A stretch of 64,000 nucleotides of DNA from NCBI GenBank assembly GCA_963773465.1, contig CAVZBF010000004.1:1054001-1118000 (forward strand). The letters are read 5' to 3'. The stretch comes from VBAS01 sp963773465. GTDB lineage: Bacteria > Bacteroidota > Bacteroidia > Chitinophagales > Chitinophagaceae. Below the pieces are notes generated by a model that saw only the letters and a list, made by a program, of their open reading frames with translations, ran no database searches and was not told where the DNA came from. Positions 1 to 9,066 of the stretch are shown in pieces. The translations under genes and the position numbers were made by a program. Position 1 is the stretch's first letter. Each line of letters opens with the position of its first letter.

Positions 1-1695
1 TTTTCTGTTGTTATCAGTGGATTTCTATGGCCTTTTTCTATCGGGTTGGTTGGCACAATTACAGGAACAATACTTTTTGGAATGCGCCAGGCATTGTGGT
101 GGCCATATATTGCCCCAGGTATGACAATAACAAACCCTGAAGGTAGCAGTGAAGGAAATTTTCTGATGTATTATGAATGGTTAAGTATTGCCTGGATGGT
201 AACCGCATTATGGCTCGGCTATCAATGGTATGTGCGAAAAACTTTTAAAAGAGCTTTTTTTAAACCAGTTCTAAGAATTCTTTATATGCTTGTGCCAATA
301 GCTCTGTTCGTCTTAGTTTTTATATATATAAATAAGCCGGTGCAGCTTCCTTCACATAGTCGTACTGTGATCGCAGGAACTGTTGAATCAAAAGATAAAT
401 TCCAAGTCGCCTATTTGTTTGCAGAGCCATTTATGGACACCGTTCTAGAAATTCCTATAATTGATAATCGATTTAGTGCAAGCACGGATAAAAATATTCC
501 TGCGGGTGTTTATTCATTTAGATTAGGAGCAATCAATCAAAACGTTTTTTTTGGAAACAAGGATAGTTTGTTCCTTAAGGTAAAAATTGATGGCTTTAAT
601 AACCGGGTTAATTCATCAGGAACCAGGATCCCCGAAAATGAATATTTAAGAAATGGCAATGACAACGATAGTGATAGTGATAAATACATGCTGGAAAATT
701 ATGGTTCTGAAATGAAGCCAAAAGCATTTGCGGCTGAAGTTATGCGGCTTTGGAATGACGATGTTGATAAGTTGAATAATTATAAAACAGCAGATAATCT
801 TAAACCAAATAATGATTTTATTGTTTTACAGAAAAAATTACTTTCTCTATACTACATAAAATTGCTCGATGGTAAATATGCGCAATGGTTCAAAGTATAT
901 CATCCAACTGAAACATTGGAATTTCCAAAATCGGTTGATGTGATCAGGAATGCAGTTAATTATAATGATAGCACCCTTCTAAGTTATGCTGTGTATCGTG
1001 ATAACATTGCTGACTATTATCAGCAGAAATATAAACTGAATCCCTCCAACGATACGGCTTATATTTCAAAAGTAGCAACCGTATTACCAGCAAGCACATT
1101 AAGAGATTATCTTGTTTATAATAAAATAAAAGGACTTGTTGGCAGAACAAGGGATAGTGCAGGCAGGGAAATGCTGATCGCAAAATATCTCCCGGTCATT
1201 TCACAACAAAAAACACAACAGCAAATACTGGCGCAGCATTATATATTAAATAGTTTAACCCGTGGAAGTATTGCTCCTGATTTTACTACTACCGCATTAA
1301 ATAAAGATACTTTCTCACTTAAAAATTTTAAAGGACGCTATGTGGTAATAGATGTATGGGCGACCTGGTGCGGAACTTGCCGTGTGCAATCTGCCATCTT
1401 TGAAAAATTTGCGGAAGAATACACAAGCCCTTCGGTTGCATTTGTTGCATTATCCATCGATGATAGCAGGTGGTATTGGCAAAACGAAGCAAGTCAAAGA
1501 TCATTGCGTGTATTGCATTTGCGTAGTAATAATAAGGACCTGTTTAGCAGATCTTATGGCATTGATTATATGCCTCGTTATATTTTATTAGATCCGGAGG
1601 GCAGAATATTACATGCACAATTGCCCGAACCAAGTAACCCTGCATTTGTAGAGATATTAAGAAGAGAAATTCCTGGCTTGGAAAGCCTTCAATGA
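1..1695 (+). CDS. Membrane-anchored TlpA-like thiol-disulfide oxidoreductase, 5' end outside window
   Basis: The reading frame is open from base 1, so the true start probably lies upstream; a TTG at 46 is the first start-like codon inside. The N-terminal part has about three hydrophobic segments (near bases 1-110, 180-230 and 265-340). A long region of roughly 300 residues without a recognised fold follows, then a C-terminal thioredoxin-like domain with the redox motif WCGTC at about residues 441-445 counted from base 46. A cis-proline segment (YMPRYILLD) lies near the end. Family knowledge places such domains outside the cytoplasmic membrane, reducing or isomerising disulfides of envelope proteins or cytochrome-maturation partners. 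Its stop overlaps the ATG of the next gene (ATGA), so the two are probably translated together. The domain is clear; the substrate is unknown. Confidence 0.8.
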   Translation, partial: FSVVISGFLWPFSIGLVGTITGTILFGMRQALWWPYIAPGMTITNPEGSSEGNFLMYYEWLSIAWMVTALWLGYQWYVRKTFKRAFFKPVLRILYMLVPIALFVLVFIYINKPVQLPSHSRTVIAGTVESKDKFQVAYLFAEPFMDTVLEIPIIDNRFSASTDKNIPAGVYSFRLGAINQNVFFGNKDSLFLKVKIDGFNNRVNSSGTRIPENEYLRNGNDNDSDSDKYMLENYGSEMKPKAFAAEVMRLWNDDVDKLNNYKTADNLKPNNDFIVLQKKLLSLYYIKLLDGKYAQWFKVYHPTETLEFPKSVDVIRNAVNYNDSTLLSYAVYRDNIADYYQQKYKLNPSNDTAYISKVATVLPASTLRDYLVYNKIKGLVGRTRDSAGREMLIAKYLPVISQQKTQQQILAQHYILNSLTRGSIAPDFTTTALNKDTFSLKNFKGRYVVIDVWATWCGTCRVQSAIFEKFAEEYTSPSVAFVALSIDDSRWYWQNEASQRSLRVLHLRSNNKDLFSRSYGIDYMPRYILLDPEGRILHAQLPEPSNPAFVEILRREIPGLESLQ

Positions 1696-2285
1696 TGAAA
1701 TATTTCTTTTTTATTTTTTCATTCTTTAACGTTTATTGTTGTATAGCACAGCAGCAATATTCTATTCATGATCTGAAGTCTGGAAAATTTAAAGAAGACA
1801 GCAGTTATATTTATTCTCTTCCTTTTGAAAACAACAAAAAAGTTTTCTTAATACAGGCTTATGACAGCAAGATGAGTCATAAAGGCGAGTACGCTTTAGA
1901 TTTTAAAGTAAAAAAGAAAACAAAGATTTGTGCAGCAAGAGATGGTGTTGTAATATCAGCAAGGGGCGATTCGGATAAAGGAGGTTTGAAGCCGGGAAAT
2001 ATTTCTGATGGAAATCATATCTCAATCCGGCATGCGGATGGTTCTGTTGCACACTACTGGCATCTTATTAAAAATGGCGCATTGGTAAAAGTTGGCGATA
2101 GAATTATAAAAGGACAAGTGATCGGTCTCAGCGGTAATACCGGTTATTCTGCATTTCCGCATTTGCATTTTGAAGTGATCGGAAATGATGGCAAAGGAAA
2201 TTACAAACAACTTGCAACAAGGTTTAATACAAATAAGGGTATCGTTTATTTACGACCTGCGCATTTTTACCGGGCAAGAAATTGA
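1692..2285 (+). CDS. Secreted M23 family metallopeptidase
   Basis: Predicted 197-residue exported protein: a hydrophobic N-terminal signal peptide (about residues 1-19) is followed by a LytM/M23-type fold. The zinc-ligand region reads HKGEYALDF (His about 63, Asp about 70), a YWHL motif lies mid-domain, and the paired-histidine motif PHLHFEV sits at about residues 156-162. Such enzymes cut peptidoglycan cross-links or, when a ligand is missing, regulate other hydrolases; all expected ligands seem present here. ATG overlaps the stop of the thioredoxin-domain gene by four bases. A closely similar lipoprotein version lies at 14287-14946. Confidence 0.85.
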   Translation: MMKYFFFIFSFFNVYCCIAQQQYSIHDLKSGKFKEDSSYIYSLPFENNKKVFLIQAYDSKMSHKGEYALDFKVKKKTKICAARDGVVISARGDSDKGGLKPGNISDGNHISIRHADGSVAHYWHLIKNGALVKVGDRIIKGQVIGLSGNTGYSAFPHLHFEVIGNDGKGNYKQLATRFNTNKGIVYLRPAHFYRARN

Positions 2286-2301
2286 ATACTACATAAAAGG
2301 T

Positions 2302-2332
2302 TTGCCATAGAGATATTCAATCCGTAACTTTC
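2302..2332 (+). promoter_or_regulatory. Possible Bacteroidota-type promoter
   Basis: TTG at 2302-2304 and TAACTTTC at 2325-2332 are separated by 20 bases, close to the TTG-N17-23-TAnnTTTG pattern known for this phylum (7 of 8 in the -7 element). The ATG of the SRPBCC gene lies 15 bases further on. Matches this loose can occur by chance. Confidence 0.35.
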
Positions 2333-2347
2333 AACAAACTTAAGGTT

Positions 2348-2866
2348 ATGATCGTAGTATATATCATTCTTGGCATAATTGCTTTATTGCTGATCATCGC
2401 AGCATTATTGCCGAAAAATTATAATGTTGAAAAATCAACAATTATCAAAAAAAATCAGAATGATGTGATGAGCAAGGTTGGCGATCTTAATTATTATAGT
2501 AAATGGAATCCATGGCAGCAAATGGACCCGACTGCAAAATCTACAATTACCGGCACTCCCAAAACACCCGGTCACAAATATGCGTGGGAAGGGAAAAAAG
2601 TTGGTGTGGGCAGTTTAACACTTAATTCTATTGATGATAAGCATATTCATTTTCTCCTTGAATTTTTCAAGCCATTCAAATCAAAAGCAAAGGATAATTG
2701 GCTATTTGAACATTGGGGCGATGGCAATGAAACAAAAGTAACCTGGCAAAATAGTGGTGAATTTCCGTGGCCTGTCGCAAGATTGATAGGGCCAAAGATC
2801 GTTAAGGACCTGAATGTCCAGTTTGTAACAGGATTAAACAATTTGAAAAAGATGTGCGAAGGATAA
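2348..2866 (+). CDS. SRPBCC (polyketide cyclase/START-like) family protein
   Basis: 172 residues with one N-terminal hydrophobic segment (about 3-22) that would anchor it in the inner membrane, followed by a START-like domain. Recognisable family features are the early WNPWQQMDPT segment, a central glycine-rich GHKYAWEGKKVGVG stretch, and the late GPKIVKDL helix that closes the hydrophobic cavity in this superfamily. Members bind hydrophobic ligands or act as uncharacterised regulators; no ligand can be deduced. It appears to be a single-gene unit with its own weak promoter candidate upstream. Confidence 0.75.
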   Translation: MIVVYIILGIIALLLIIAALLPKNYNVEKSTIIKKNQNDVMSKVGDLNYYSKWNPWQQMDPTAKSTITGTPKTPGHKYAWEGKKVGVGSLTLNSIDDKHIHFLLEFFKPFKSKAKDNWLFEHWGDGNETKVTWQNSGEFPWPVARLIGPKIVKDLNVQFVTGLNNLKKMCEG

Positions 2867-3055
2867 TTCTTTTAATCCGCATAGTATCACAGTAATCGAC
2901 AAGGTAATGCCAGGTATACCTGGAGTGATTGGGTTTCGAAATTGTGAATTTTACAATTAGATTCACACTCTTTTTTTGGATACAGCAACATTTTTTCGTT
3001 TCCTTTATGCAAACACGCCGTTCGCCTCATCTCATTACTAACAAAACCACCTGTT

Positions 3056-6000
3056 ATGATACGGGCAACATGCTTAAGCCTTCTAACCTTGCTGCTTGTT
3101 TTGTCTTGCACAGATGTAAAACAAGTATTGCATCGCCAGGATATTCCTAATGGAATACCGGTCTTGCGAGTTACAAATGATACCACGGCTTCACCGATAC
3201 AAATTTCCTCGTTATCTATTGACATAGATGTTGCCGCAAATATTGCGATTACCACTTTCGATATTATTTTTTATAATCCAAATAACCAGATATTGGAAGG
3301 TGAGCTGGAGTTTCCATTGGCTGACGGGCAAACTATTATACGGTATGCGCTTGACATGGAAGGTAAAATGCGTGAAGGGGTAGTAGTTGAAAAAGCAAAA
3401 GCAAGAATAGCTTTTGAAAACACGATCCGCAGAAAAATTGATCCGGGATTAGTTGAAAAAACCAAAGGCAATAATTTCCGTACACGCATCTATCCGCTGC
3501 CGTCAAAAGGAGAAAGACATATTATCATCGCTGTCGAGCAAACACTTGAATTGTTGAATAAAGAGCTGTTTTACCAGCTTCCGCTGCAATCTGGCGAAAC
3601 GATCGAAAAATTTTCAATCAAAGCTTCCGTAATTAAAAACACAGAAAAACCAAAGCTCGAAGAAAACAAGCTTGCCAATTTTGAATTTAATAAGCAGGAA
3701 AATAGTTGGCAGGCAGAATACAACCAGGATAATTTTCTTCCGGATCATAAAATAGCTTTCACCATTCCCAATTCATCAAAAGACGAAACAGTAGTGTTGA
3801 CAGAAAACAGCAATGGCTACTCATATTTTTATGCGCATAGTCGAATAGAACCCGGCTATAAAAAGAAGACGAAGCCGCAAACTATCGGAGTTTTTTGGGA
3901 CATATCGGCTTCCGGTGAAAAAAGAGATACCCAAAAAGAAAAGCAACTGCTTAAAGAATATCTATCACAATCAGGAACCACAAAGCTGTCGCTAATTTCA
4001 TTTAATATTTTCGCCCAGGATAAAGAGGAGTTTACCATTAGCGCCGGCAATAGCGAAGCATTGCTGAAAAAAATTGATCAATTTATTTATGATGGCGGAA
4101 CACAACTCGGGGCAATTGACTTAACCAAATATGATTTTGATGAAGCGCTGCTTTTTTCCGATGGTCTCTCAACCTTTGGCAAAAAAGAAATAGTTCTTTC
4201 TTCAATACCTGTAACAACGATCAATTCATCCCCATCCGCAGATTTTTCTGTATTAAAATTTATTGCGCAGCAAACACATGGAAAGTTTATTGACCTAACC
4301 AAATTAGAATTAAAAACTGCAATTGACGAAATAAGCAATCAATCGCTCCAGGTTATCAAAACGGAATTTAATCCTGCTGAGATCGAAGACCTTGTTATGC
4401 AAAATGGGCCGGTACAAAACTCCGGTCTTTCATTTGCCGGTAAATTAAAAACGACTGCTGCCGTAATAAAAGTTAGTCTTGGCTTTGGCAATCAAATTAA
4501 AACCACAAAAAGCTTCAGCATAGGCAAATCAGACAGCGGTGATTATAATGATATAAAAAGGATCTGGGCTGAAATGAAAATTGCACAGCTTGATCTGCAA
4601 TTTGAAAAAAATAAAGAAGAGATAACGAAGCTTGGAAAACAATTTTCTGTTGTTACACAGAATACATCATTGATTGTGCTTGACCGGGTGGAAGATTATG
4701 TGGAGCATGAAATAACGCCACCTAAGGAATTACAAAAACAATATTTTTCGATGTTGAAAGAGAAACACCGCTCCCAAAATGATAATAAGGCCGAGGCTTT
4801 GAATGAAGCCTTAGCTGCAATGGATCATTTGAAAGAATGGTGGCAGAAAAATTATTCTCCTGTAAAAAAGATAAAAGATACTCTTGTTTCTGATAGCACC
4901 ATTATAACAGCGACGGAGGGGTTGGAAGGGACGAGAAGGAACTACAGTAGAGGTTCTGTTGATAGTTTTGGTGCAAATGCTGATACAATGCATTTTTCTG
5001 TTTCAGCAGGTTCAGGCGCCTACTCGAGCTCAGATACTGACAGACCTTCTGTATCATACTCATTTACCCCGCAGAGAGCGCCAAACTCAGGCTCAGTGGA
5101 AATGAGACAGGATGCAAGTGTTTCCTATTCAAATTTGAGTTTAGGGAATCATCCCGTTGCAGACGGAGTGGATGATAAGCTTGACGGGAACAATAGTGCA
5201 TTGATCATTAACCAATCACAAATTGAAGTGAATGAATGGAAATCTGACGCTGCTTATTTAAAAGAATTGGAAACAATAGCGGCAGATCAAAGAAGAGTAA
5301 AATATTATTCACTAAAAAGACTTTACCGCAATCAGCCTTCGTTCTTTATTGATGTTGCCAGGTTTTTTATTGAGAAAAATGAAAAACAGTTTGCTTTATT
5401 GGTGTTGAGCAATGCGGCCGAAATGAAGCTGGAAGATGCCGAATTACTTCGCATGGTTGCTAATCAATTGCTGGAAGCAAATGAAAAGCCGCTGGCAATA
5501 GAAACTTTCAGAGAAATTCTAAAGATGCGTGAAGAACAACCGCATTCCTACCGTGATCTTGCATTGGCTTTATATGAATCGGGAAATCATAATGAAGCTG
5601 TTGAATTACTTTATAAAGTTATTACCGGCAACTGGGATGCACGCTTTGGTGATGTTAAGTCAATTGTTATTAATGAAATGAATGCCATCATCAGCGCACA
5701 TAAAAATGAAGTGAATGTATCTGCCGTGGATAGCCGTCTTATTTACCCAATGCCGGTTGATGTACGTATTGTTATTGGATGGAACACCGATAATTCAGAT
5801 ATCGATCTGTGGGTAACAGATCCGCAAAAAGAAAAATGTTCTTACCAGCATACAGAAACAGCAGCGGGCGGCACAATTTCACAGGATGTTACCGGAGGTT
5901 ATGGCCCCGAGGAGTTCCGTTTGAAAAAAGCGTTGAAAGGAAACTACCAGGTAGAAGTAAATCTATATGGCGACAGCCGGCAAACGCTTGGCGGTCCCAT

Positions 6001-6118
6001 TTCTATTAAAGCTGAAATGTTCACTGATTTTGGTAAACCAACACAGAAAAGAGAAGTGATCAACTTCAGAGTTACTACCAATAGCGAGGTAGTTAAGATC
6101 GGGTCCCTGAAATTTTGA
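3056..6118 (+). CDS. VIT and von Willebrand factor A domain lipoprotein with TPR and DUF2135 C-terminus
   Basis: A 1020-residue surface or periplasmic lipoprotein. The signal peptide ends in a lipobox-like LVLSC at residues 14-18. Domains in order: a VIT (inter-alpha-trypsin-like) domain at about 40-165; a vWA domain from about 275 with the metal-site motif DISAS; a serine-rich low-complexity linker at about 620-740; TPR-like helices at about 770-890; and a DUF2135 domain from about 905 with SDIDLWVTDP. The vWA metal-site motif implies divalent-cation-dependent protein binding. The combination is known in Bacteroidota and other phyla, but its ligand is not established. It ends three bases before the convergent reductase gene. 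The region 2867-3055 upstream holds no gene. Confidence 0.85.
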   Translation: MIRATCLSLLTLLLVLSCTDVKQVLHRQDIPNGIPVLRVTNDTTASPIQISSLSIDIDVAANIAITTFDIIFYNPNNQILEGELEFPLADGQTIIRYALDMEGKMREGVVVEKAKARIAFENTIRRKIDPGLVEKTKGNNFRTRIYPLPSKGERHIIIAVEQTLELLNKELFYQLPLQSGETIEKFSIKASVIKNTEKPKLEENKLANFEFNKQENSWQAEYNQDNFLPDHKIAFTIPNSSKDETVVLTENSNGYSYFYAHSRIEPGYKKKTKPQTIGVFWDISASGEKRDTQKEKQLLKEYLSQSGTTKLSLISFNIFAQDKEEFTISAGNSEALLKKIDQFIYDGGTQLGAIDLTKYDFDEALLFSDGLSTFGKKEIVLSSIPVTTINSSPSADFSVLKFIAQQTHGKFIDLTKLELKTAIDEISNQSLQVIKTEFNPAEIEDLVMQNGPVQNSGLSFAGKLKTTAAVIKVSLGFGNQIKTTKSFSIGKSDSGDYNDIKRIWAEMKIAQLDLQFEKNKEEITKLGKQFSVVTQNTSLIVLDRVEDYVEHEITPPKELQKQYFSMLKEKHRSQNDNKAEALNEALAAMDHLKEWWQKNYSPVKKIKDTLVSDSTIITATEGLEGTRRNYSRGSVDSFGANADTMHFSVSAGSGAYSSSDTDRPSVSYSFTPQRAPNSGSVEMRQDASVSYSNLSLGNHPVADGVDDKLDGNNSALIINQSQIEVNEWKSDAAYLKELETIAADQRRVKYYSLKRLYRNQPSFFIDVARFFIEKNEKQFALLVLSNAAEMKLEDAELLRMVANQLLEANEKPLAIETFREILKMREEQPHSYRDLALALYESGNHNEAVELLYKVITGNWDARFGDVKSIVINEMNAIISAHKNEVNVSAVDSRLIYPMPVDVRIVIGWNTDNSDIDLWVTDPQKEKCSYQHTETAAGGTISQDVTGGYGPEEFRLKKALKGNYQVEVNLYGDSRQTLGGPISIKAEMFTDFGKPTQKREVINFRVTTNSEVVKIGSLKF

Positions 6119-6121
6119 CCA

Positions 6122-7252
6122 TTAACCATTAAACCTTTTTATCCAATTCACTTTTCTTTCTTTTAAGTACCCAAGCACAAAATCAAAACAATTTTTGTAT
6201 TTACCTACCAGCTCAGGCGGAAATACGCCTTTCTCATTAAAAAGATTTTGTGCAAGCAGGTTCACTGCTGCGGTACAGGTATAGCCAGTAGTTCGTGCCA
6301 TGGATGATATCTTTGTTTCATGATCATAAAAATCAAGCAGGCCCCATTCAACTGTTTTGGTTTCGCCATTATTTTCACCGGTTAATTTTACTTTCATCAC
6401 GGTTAATTCCTCTTCTTCCAATCCAAGCTTCCATTCATTAAATAAAATTTGCGATGTTACTTTTAATGGAGAAATTTTTGTTCCGTTTATATCAATTGGT
6501 GTTTCATTAAAGAAGCCGCTTTCCTTTAAGGAAATAATTATATCCACGTGCCCGGGATACCGCATTGTTTTTTCTTTCTGATTTTTTATATGCGGCATTG
6601 TATATAATAATGATCGAAGACCATCTGTATTGAATGCTTCCAGCGTTCCGAGATTTTCAAAATGTATCCATTCTACTTCACTTAATGCCGGTCGTACAAT
6701 TATATGCCCGTTTTCCATCAGCCGTGCTGGTCTTGTGTATTCTTCAATTACATCAGCAGGTGAGAACGGCGCTTTATATTGAAATGGCTTCTTTCTCACT
6801 TTCGGCAATCCTCCAACATAAATTTCCAATGCGTCTATCTTCATTTCTTCGTTATGTCGGCCAATAATAAAATTACTCATGCCCGGTGCCACGCCGCAAT
6901 CAGTAATCACCGTTACTCCTTTTTTCTTTGCAAGTTGATCCAATTGCAAGACATCTTCCGGGAAAAAAGAAATGTCAACAATATTTTTTCCGCAGCTAAT
7001 GGAAGCTTCCAGGGTTTTATATCCCATAAAACCCGGAACTGCGGTAACAACAATATCAAACGAAGAAAGAAGTTGCGGGTAAGATGAATAATCCCGGAGA
7101 TCGGCTTGCTGTGCTTCAATTCTTGGGTTTCTTTTCTGCAACAATTCTAAATTGGTAGTGCTTACATCAAAAGCGGTAACATGATGGCGTGAAGCAAGAT
7201 CGATTGCAATAGCACTTCCTACCATTCCTGCGCCAAGTACGGCAACTTTCAT
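6122..7252 (-). CDS. Saccharopine dehydrogenase family NAD(P)-dependent reductase
   Basis: 376 residues from the ATG at 7250-7252, chosen because the Rossmann motif VLGAGMVGSA begins only four residues later; an upstream TTG would add ten atypical residues. Further signs are the conserved DCGVAPGMSNF segment in the middle and a C-terminal alpha/beta region ending in an SMARTTGYTCTAAVNLL stretch typical of this family. Members act in lysine breakdown or synthesis, or as lysine 6-dehydrogenase-like enzymes; sequence alone does not separate these. It stands alone on the minus strand. Confidence 0.8.
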   Translation of the reverse strand: MKVAVLGAGMVGSAIAIDLASRHHVTAFDVSTTNLELLQKRNPRIEAQQADLRDYSSYPQLLSSFDIVVTAVPGFMGYKTLEASISCGKNIVDISFFPEDVLQLDQLAKKKGVTVITDCGVAPGMSNFIIGRHNEEMKIDALEIYVGGLPKVRKKPFQYKAPFSPADVIEEYTRPARLMENGHIIVRPALSEVEWIHFENLGTLEAFNTDGLRSLLYTMPHIKNQKEKTMRYPGHVDIIISLKESGFFNETPIDINGTKISPLKVTSQILFNEWKLGLEEEELTVMKVKLTGENNGETKTVEWGLLDFYDHETKISSMARTTGYTCTAAVNLLAQNLFNEKGVFPPELVGKYKNCFDFVLGYLKERKVNWIKRFNG

Positions 7253-7294
7253 GAGTATAATTTTTGGACAGCAAAGATGCAAAAATTAAAATTT

Positions 7295-7387
7295 AACCAC
7301 AGAGACACTAAGTTCACAGACCAGCGGCAGGCAGGGGTTCACAGGGTTATCGCCGTGTTTCTTTGTGTCTCTGCGTTCTCCGTGGTT
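7295..7387. repeat. Imperfect palindromic repeat of the AACCACAGAG family, copy 1
   Basis: The left arm begins AACCACAGAGACAC and the right arm ends with its near complement (GTGTCTCTG, then CCGTGGTT), giving a long imperfect hairpin of about 93 bases with a short GC-rich centre. The same arm sequence recurs at 11430-11552 and, more diverged, at 39949-40059. It lies between divergently transcribed genes, immediately upstream of a promoter candidate. Unlike the copies at 11.4 and 39.9 kb, no outer TGTCTCAGTTTG arms were found here. Confidence 0.75.
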
Positions 7388-7405
7388 TATTAAGCAAGTT
7401 TCGGG

Positions 7406-7436
7406 TTGATTTTGCTTTTGCTTCTAAATAGTTTTG
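7406..7436 (+). promoter_or_regulatory. Candidate promoter of the AraC/methyltransferase gene
   Basis: TTG at 7406-7408 and a full TAGTTTTG (TAnnTTTG) at 7429-7436 are spaced by 20 bases, matching the phylum consensus. If this is the promoter, transcription would start at about 7442. That makes the TTG at 7444 an unlikely start codon and favours the ATG at 7453. Confidence 0.5.
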
Positions 7437-7452
7437 TGTTAAATTGAAAACA

Positions 7453-8280
7453 ATGACAGATTATGAACGCATAAAAAAAGCAATTGAATTTATCCATTCG
7501 AATTTTCAGCAGCAACCCGATCTTGATGCGGTGGCAAAAGAAGTTTTTTTAAGTCCATTTCATTTTCAGCGGTTGTTTAAAGATTGGGCCGGTGTAAGTC
7601 CAAAAAAATTTTTACAGTATATCAGTTTGCAACATGCTAAAAAATTGTTGCAAAACCATACTGTGACCGATGCGGCTTATGAGACGGGTTTATCCGGTTC
7701 AAGTCGTTTACACGATCTATTTATCAATATTGAAGGAATGACGCCGGGTGAATATAAGAATGGCGGAGAGCAATTACATATTAATTACAGCTTTGCCGAA
7801 AGCCCTTTTGGAAATATTATCGTTGCTTCAACGGCAAAAGGTATTTGTCATCTTGCTTTTGCTGATGATGAAAATGAAGTGTTAAAACAATTGCAATTAC
7901 AATTTCCCAATGCTAAATTCAGGCAAGTAGTAGATACCATACAGCAAAATGCTTTATTCATTTTTACACAAGACTGGAAAAATCTTTCCAAAATTAAATT
8001 GCATTTGAAAGGAACGCCATTTCAAATAAAAGTATGGGAAGCATTATTAAAAATTCCAATGGGCGATGTATCAACTTATTCAGGCATTGCAAATACAATT
8101 AAAAATCCGAATGCTTCAAGAGCTGTTGGAACAGCTATTGGCGATAATCCTGTTGCATTCTTAATTCCCTGTCATCGTGTTATCAGGTCAACAGGCGAAT
8201 TTGGTCAGTATCATTGGGGGAGTGTACGGAAAACTGCAATGATCGGTTGGGAAGCGGCGAAGGTGAATCCTGAGTATTAA
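7453..8280 (+). CDS. AraC-type regulator fused to O6-alkylguanine-DNA alkyltransferase (Ada-like, no metal-binding domain)
   Basis: 275 residues. The first 100 residues are an AraC-type helix-turn-helix region (FLSPFHFQRLFKDWAGVSPKK is its recognition part). After a linker, an alkyltransferase domain carries the acceptor motif PCHR with Cys at about residue 240, preceded by the asparagine-hinge region SRAVGTAIGDNP. The alkyltransferase moves alkyl groups from O6-guanine to its own cysteine. The AraC half would bind DNA, but the N-terminal Ada phosphotriester-sensing zinc domain is absent, so how it is switched is unclear. An orphan domain of that kind lies at 11133-11393. ATG was preferred over an upstream TTG because of the promoter spacing. 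Confidence 0.9.
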   Translation: MTDYERIKKAIEFIHSNFQQQPDLDAVAKEVFLSPFHFQRLFKDWAGVSPKKFLQYISLQHAKKLLQNHTVTDAAYETGLSGSSRLHDLFINIEGMTPGEYKNGGEQLHINYSFAESPFGNIIVASTAKGICHLAFADDENEVLKQLQLQFPNAKFRQVVDTIQQNALFIFTQDWKNLSKIKLHLKGTPFQIKVWEALLKIPMGDVSTYSGIANTIKNPNASRAVGTAIGDNPVAFLIPCHRVIRSTGEFGQYHWGSVRKTAMIGWEAAKVNPEY

Positions 8281-8316
8281 TCGAACGGTTAAGATCGGTT
8301 GTATGTTTTGATTGAA

Positions 8317-8348
8317 TTTGAATTCATATCCGTATTTAAGTACATTTT
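8317..8348 (+). promoter_or_regulatory. Possible promoter of the darTG pair
   Basis: TTTG at 8317-8320 and TACATTTT at 8341-8348 are separated by 20 bases, 7 of 8 in the -7 element. The toxin ATG is 55 bases downstream. No clear palindromic operator for the antitoxin was found between the promoter and the start. Confidence 0.35.
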
Positions 8349-8402
8349 ATAGGTTGTCCGTCATTGATGTACCCACAATTGTTGTAACATTGCTGATGTT
8401 GA

Positions 8403-9059
8403 ATGCTTCTGGAAAAAATTCATATTTACAGGATTACTCACATTCAAAACATTCCTTATGTTTTGAAAAGAGGTATTACGCATAAAAATTCTAAGAACGC
8501 AAACCCTAAGTTTGTTACGATTGGAGATGTGAGTTTGATTCACAGTAGGAACAATAAAGTAGTTAAGGTCGACAATGGCGACTACGAGAATATTCTCGCC
8601 CCCAATATTATTTTAGGAAACTACATCCCCTTTTATTTTGGAGTAAGAATGCCGATGCTCTATGTTATCCAAAACGGTGGAAATTTTGTTGAAAAGCCCA
8701 CGCCGCCAGAACAGATTGTTTACATAGCTTGTTCCCTTATAAGGATTGTTAAGTCAGGAGTTACTTATTTTTTTTCCGATGGGCACGCAACGGACGGCTT
8801 AACTTCCTTTTATGATAGTTCAATGATTGAACATCTGCCTAAAATAATTAATTGGGATGCGATCCGCGCTCAATTTTGGGGTGGCAATGAAAACTTAAAT
8901 ACTAAAAGAAAAAAGCAAGCTGAGTTTTTGGTCGGTGAAGATATCCAACCCGAATTAATTAGCGGTTATGTCTGTTATAATGAAAAAGCCAAATCAACGT
9001 TGTTAGGTATGGGAATTAAAGAAAACACAACAAGGGTTATTCCAAGTGCATATTTCTAA
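8403..9059 (+). CDS. darT: DarT-like DNA ADP-ribosyltransferase toxin (DUF4433)
   Basis: 218 residues, the usual length for DarT. The N-terminus carries the NAD-binding motif region YRITHIQNIPYVLKRGI, then YIPFYFGVRMPMLY. The catalytic-glutamate segment KRKKQAEFLV puts Glu at about residue 174. DarT family enzymes use NAD+ to attach ADP-ribose to bases (thymidine or guanosine) in single-stranded DNA, blocking replication, and several act in phage defence. The partner antitoxin DarG follows eight bases downstream, as expected for this toxin-antitoxin type. Which base or motif this copy modifies cannot be read from sequence. All key motifs look intact, so it should be active unless neutralised. 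Confidence 0.92.
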   Translation: MLLEKIHIYRITHIQNIPYVLKRGITHKNSKNANPKFVTIGDVSLIHSRNNKVVKVDNGDYENILAPNIILGNYIPFYFGVRMPMLYVIQNGGNFVEKPTPPEQIVYIACSLIRIVKSGVTYFFSDGHATDGLTSFYDSSMIEHLPKIINWDAIRAQFWGGNENLNTKRKKQAEFLVGEDIQPELISGYVCYNEKAKSTLLGMGIKENTTRVIPSAYF

Positions 9060-9066
9060 TTTCATT

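Noticed and set aside
2887..3255. Minus-strand frame overlapping the VIT/vWA gene start
   Set aside because: No recognisable domain, and it overlaps a well-supported lipoprotein signal on the other strand.
9046..9066. GTG at 9046 as the darG start
   Set aside because: It lies inside darT and adds residues not needed by the macrodomain; ATG 9067 directly precedes the first strand.
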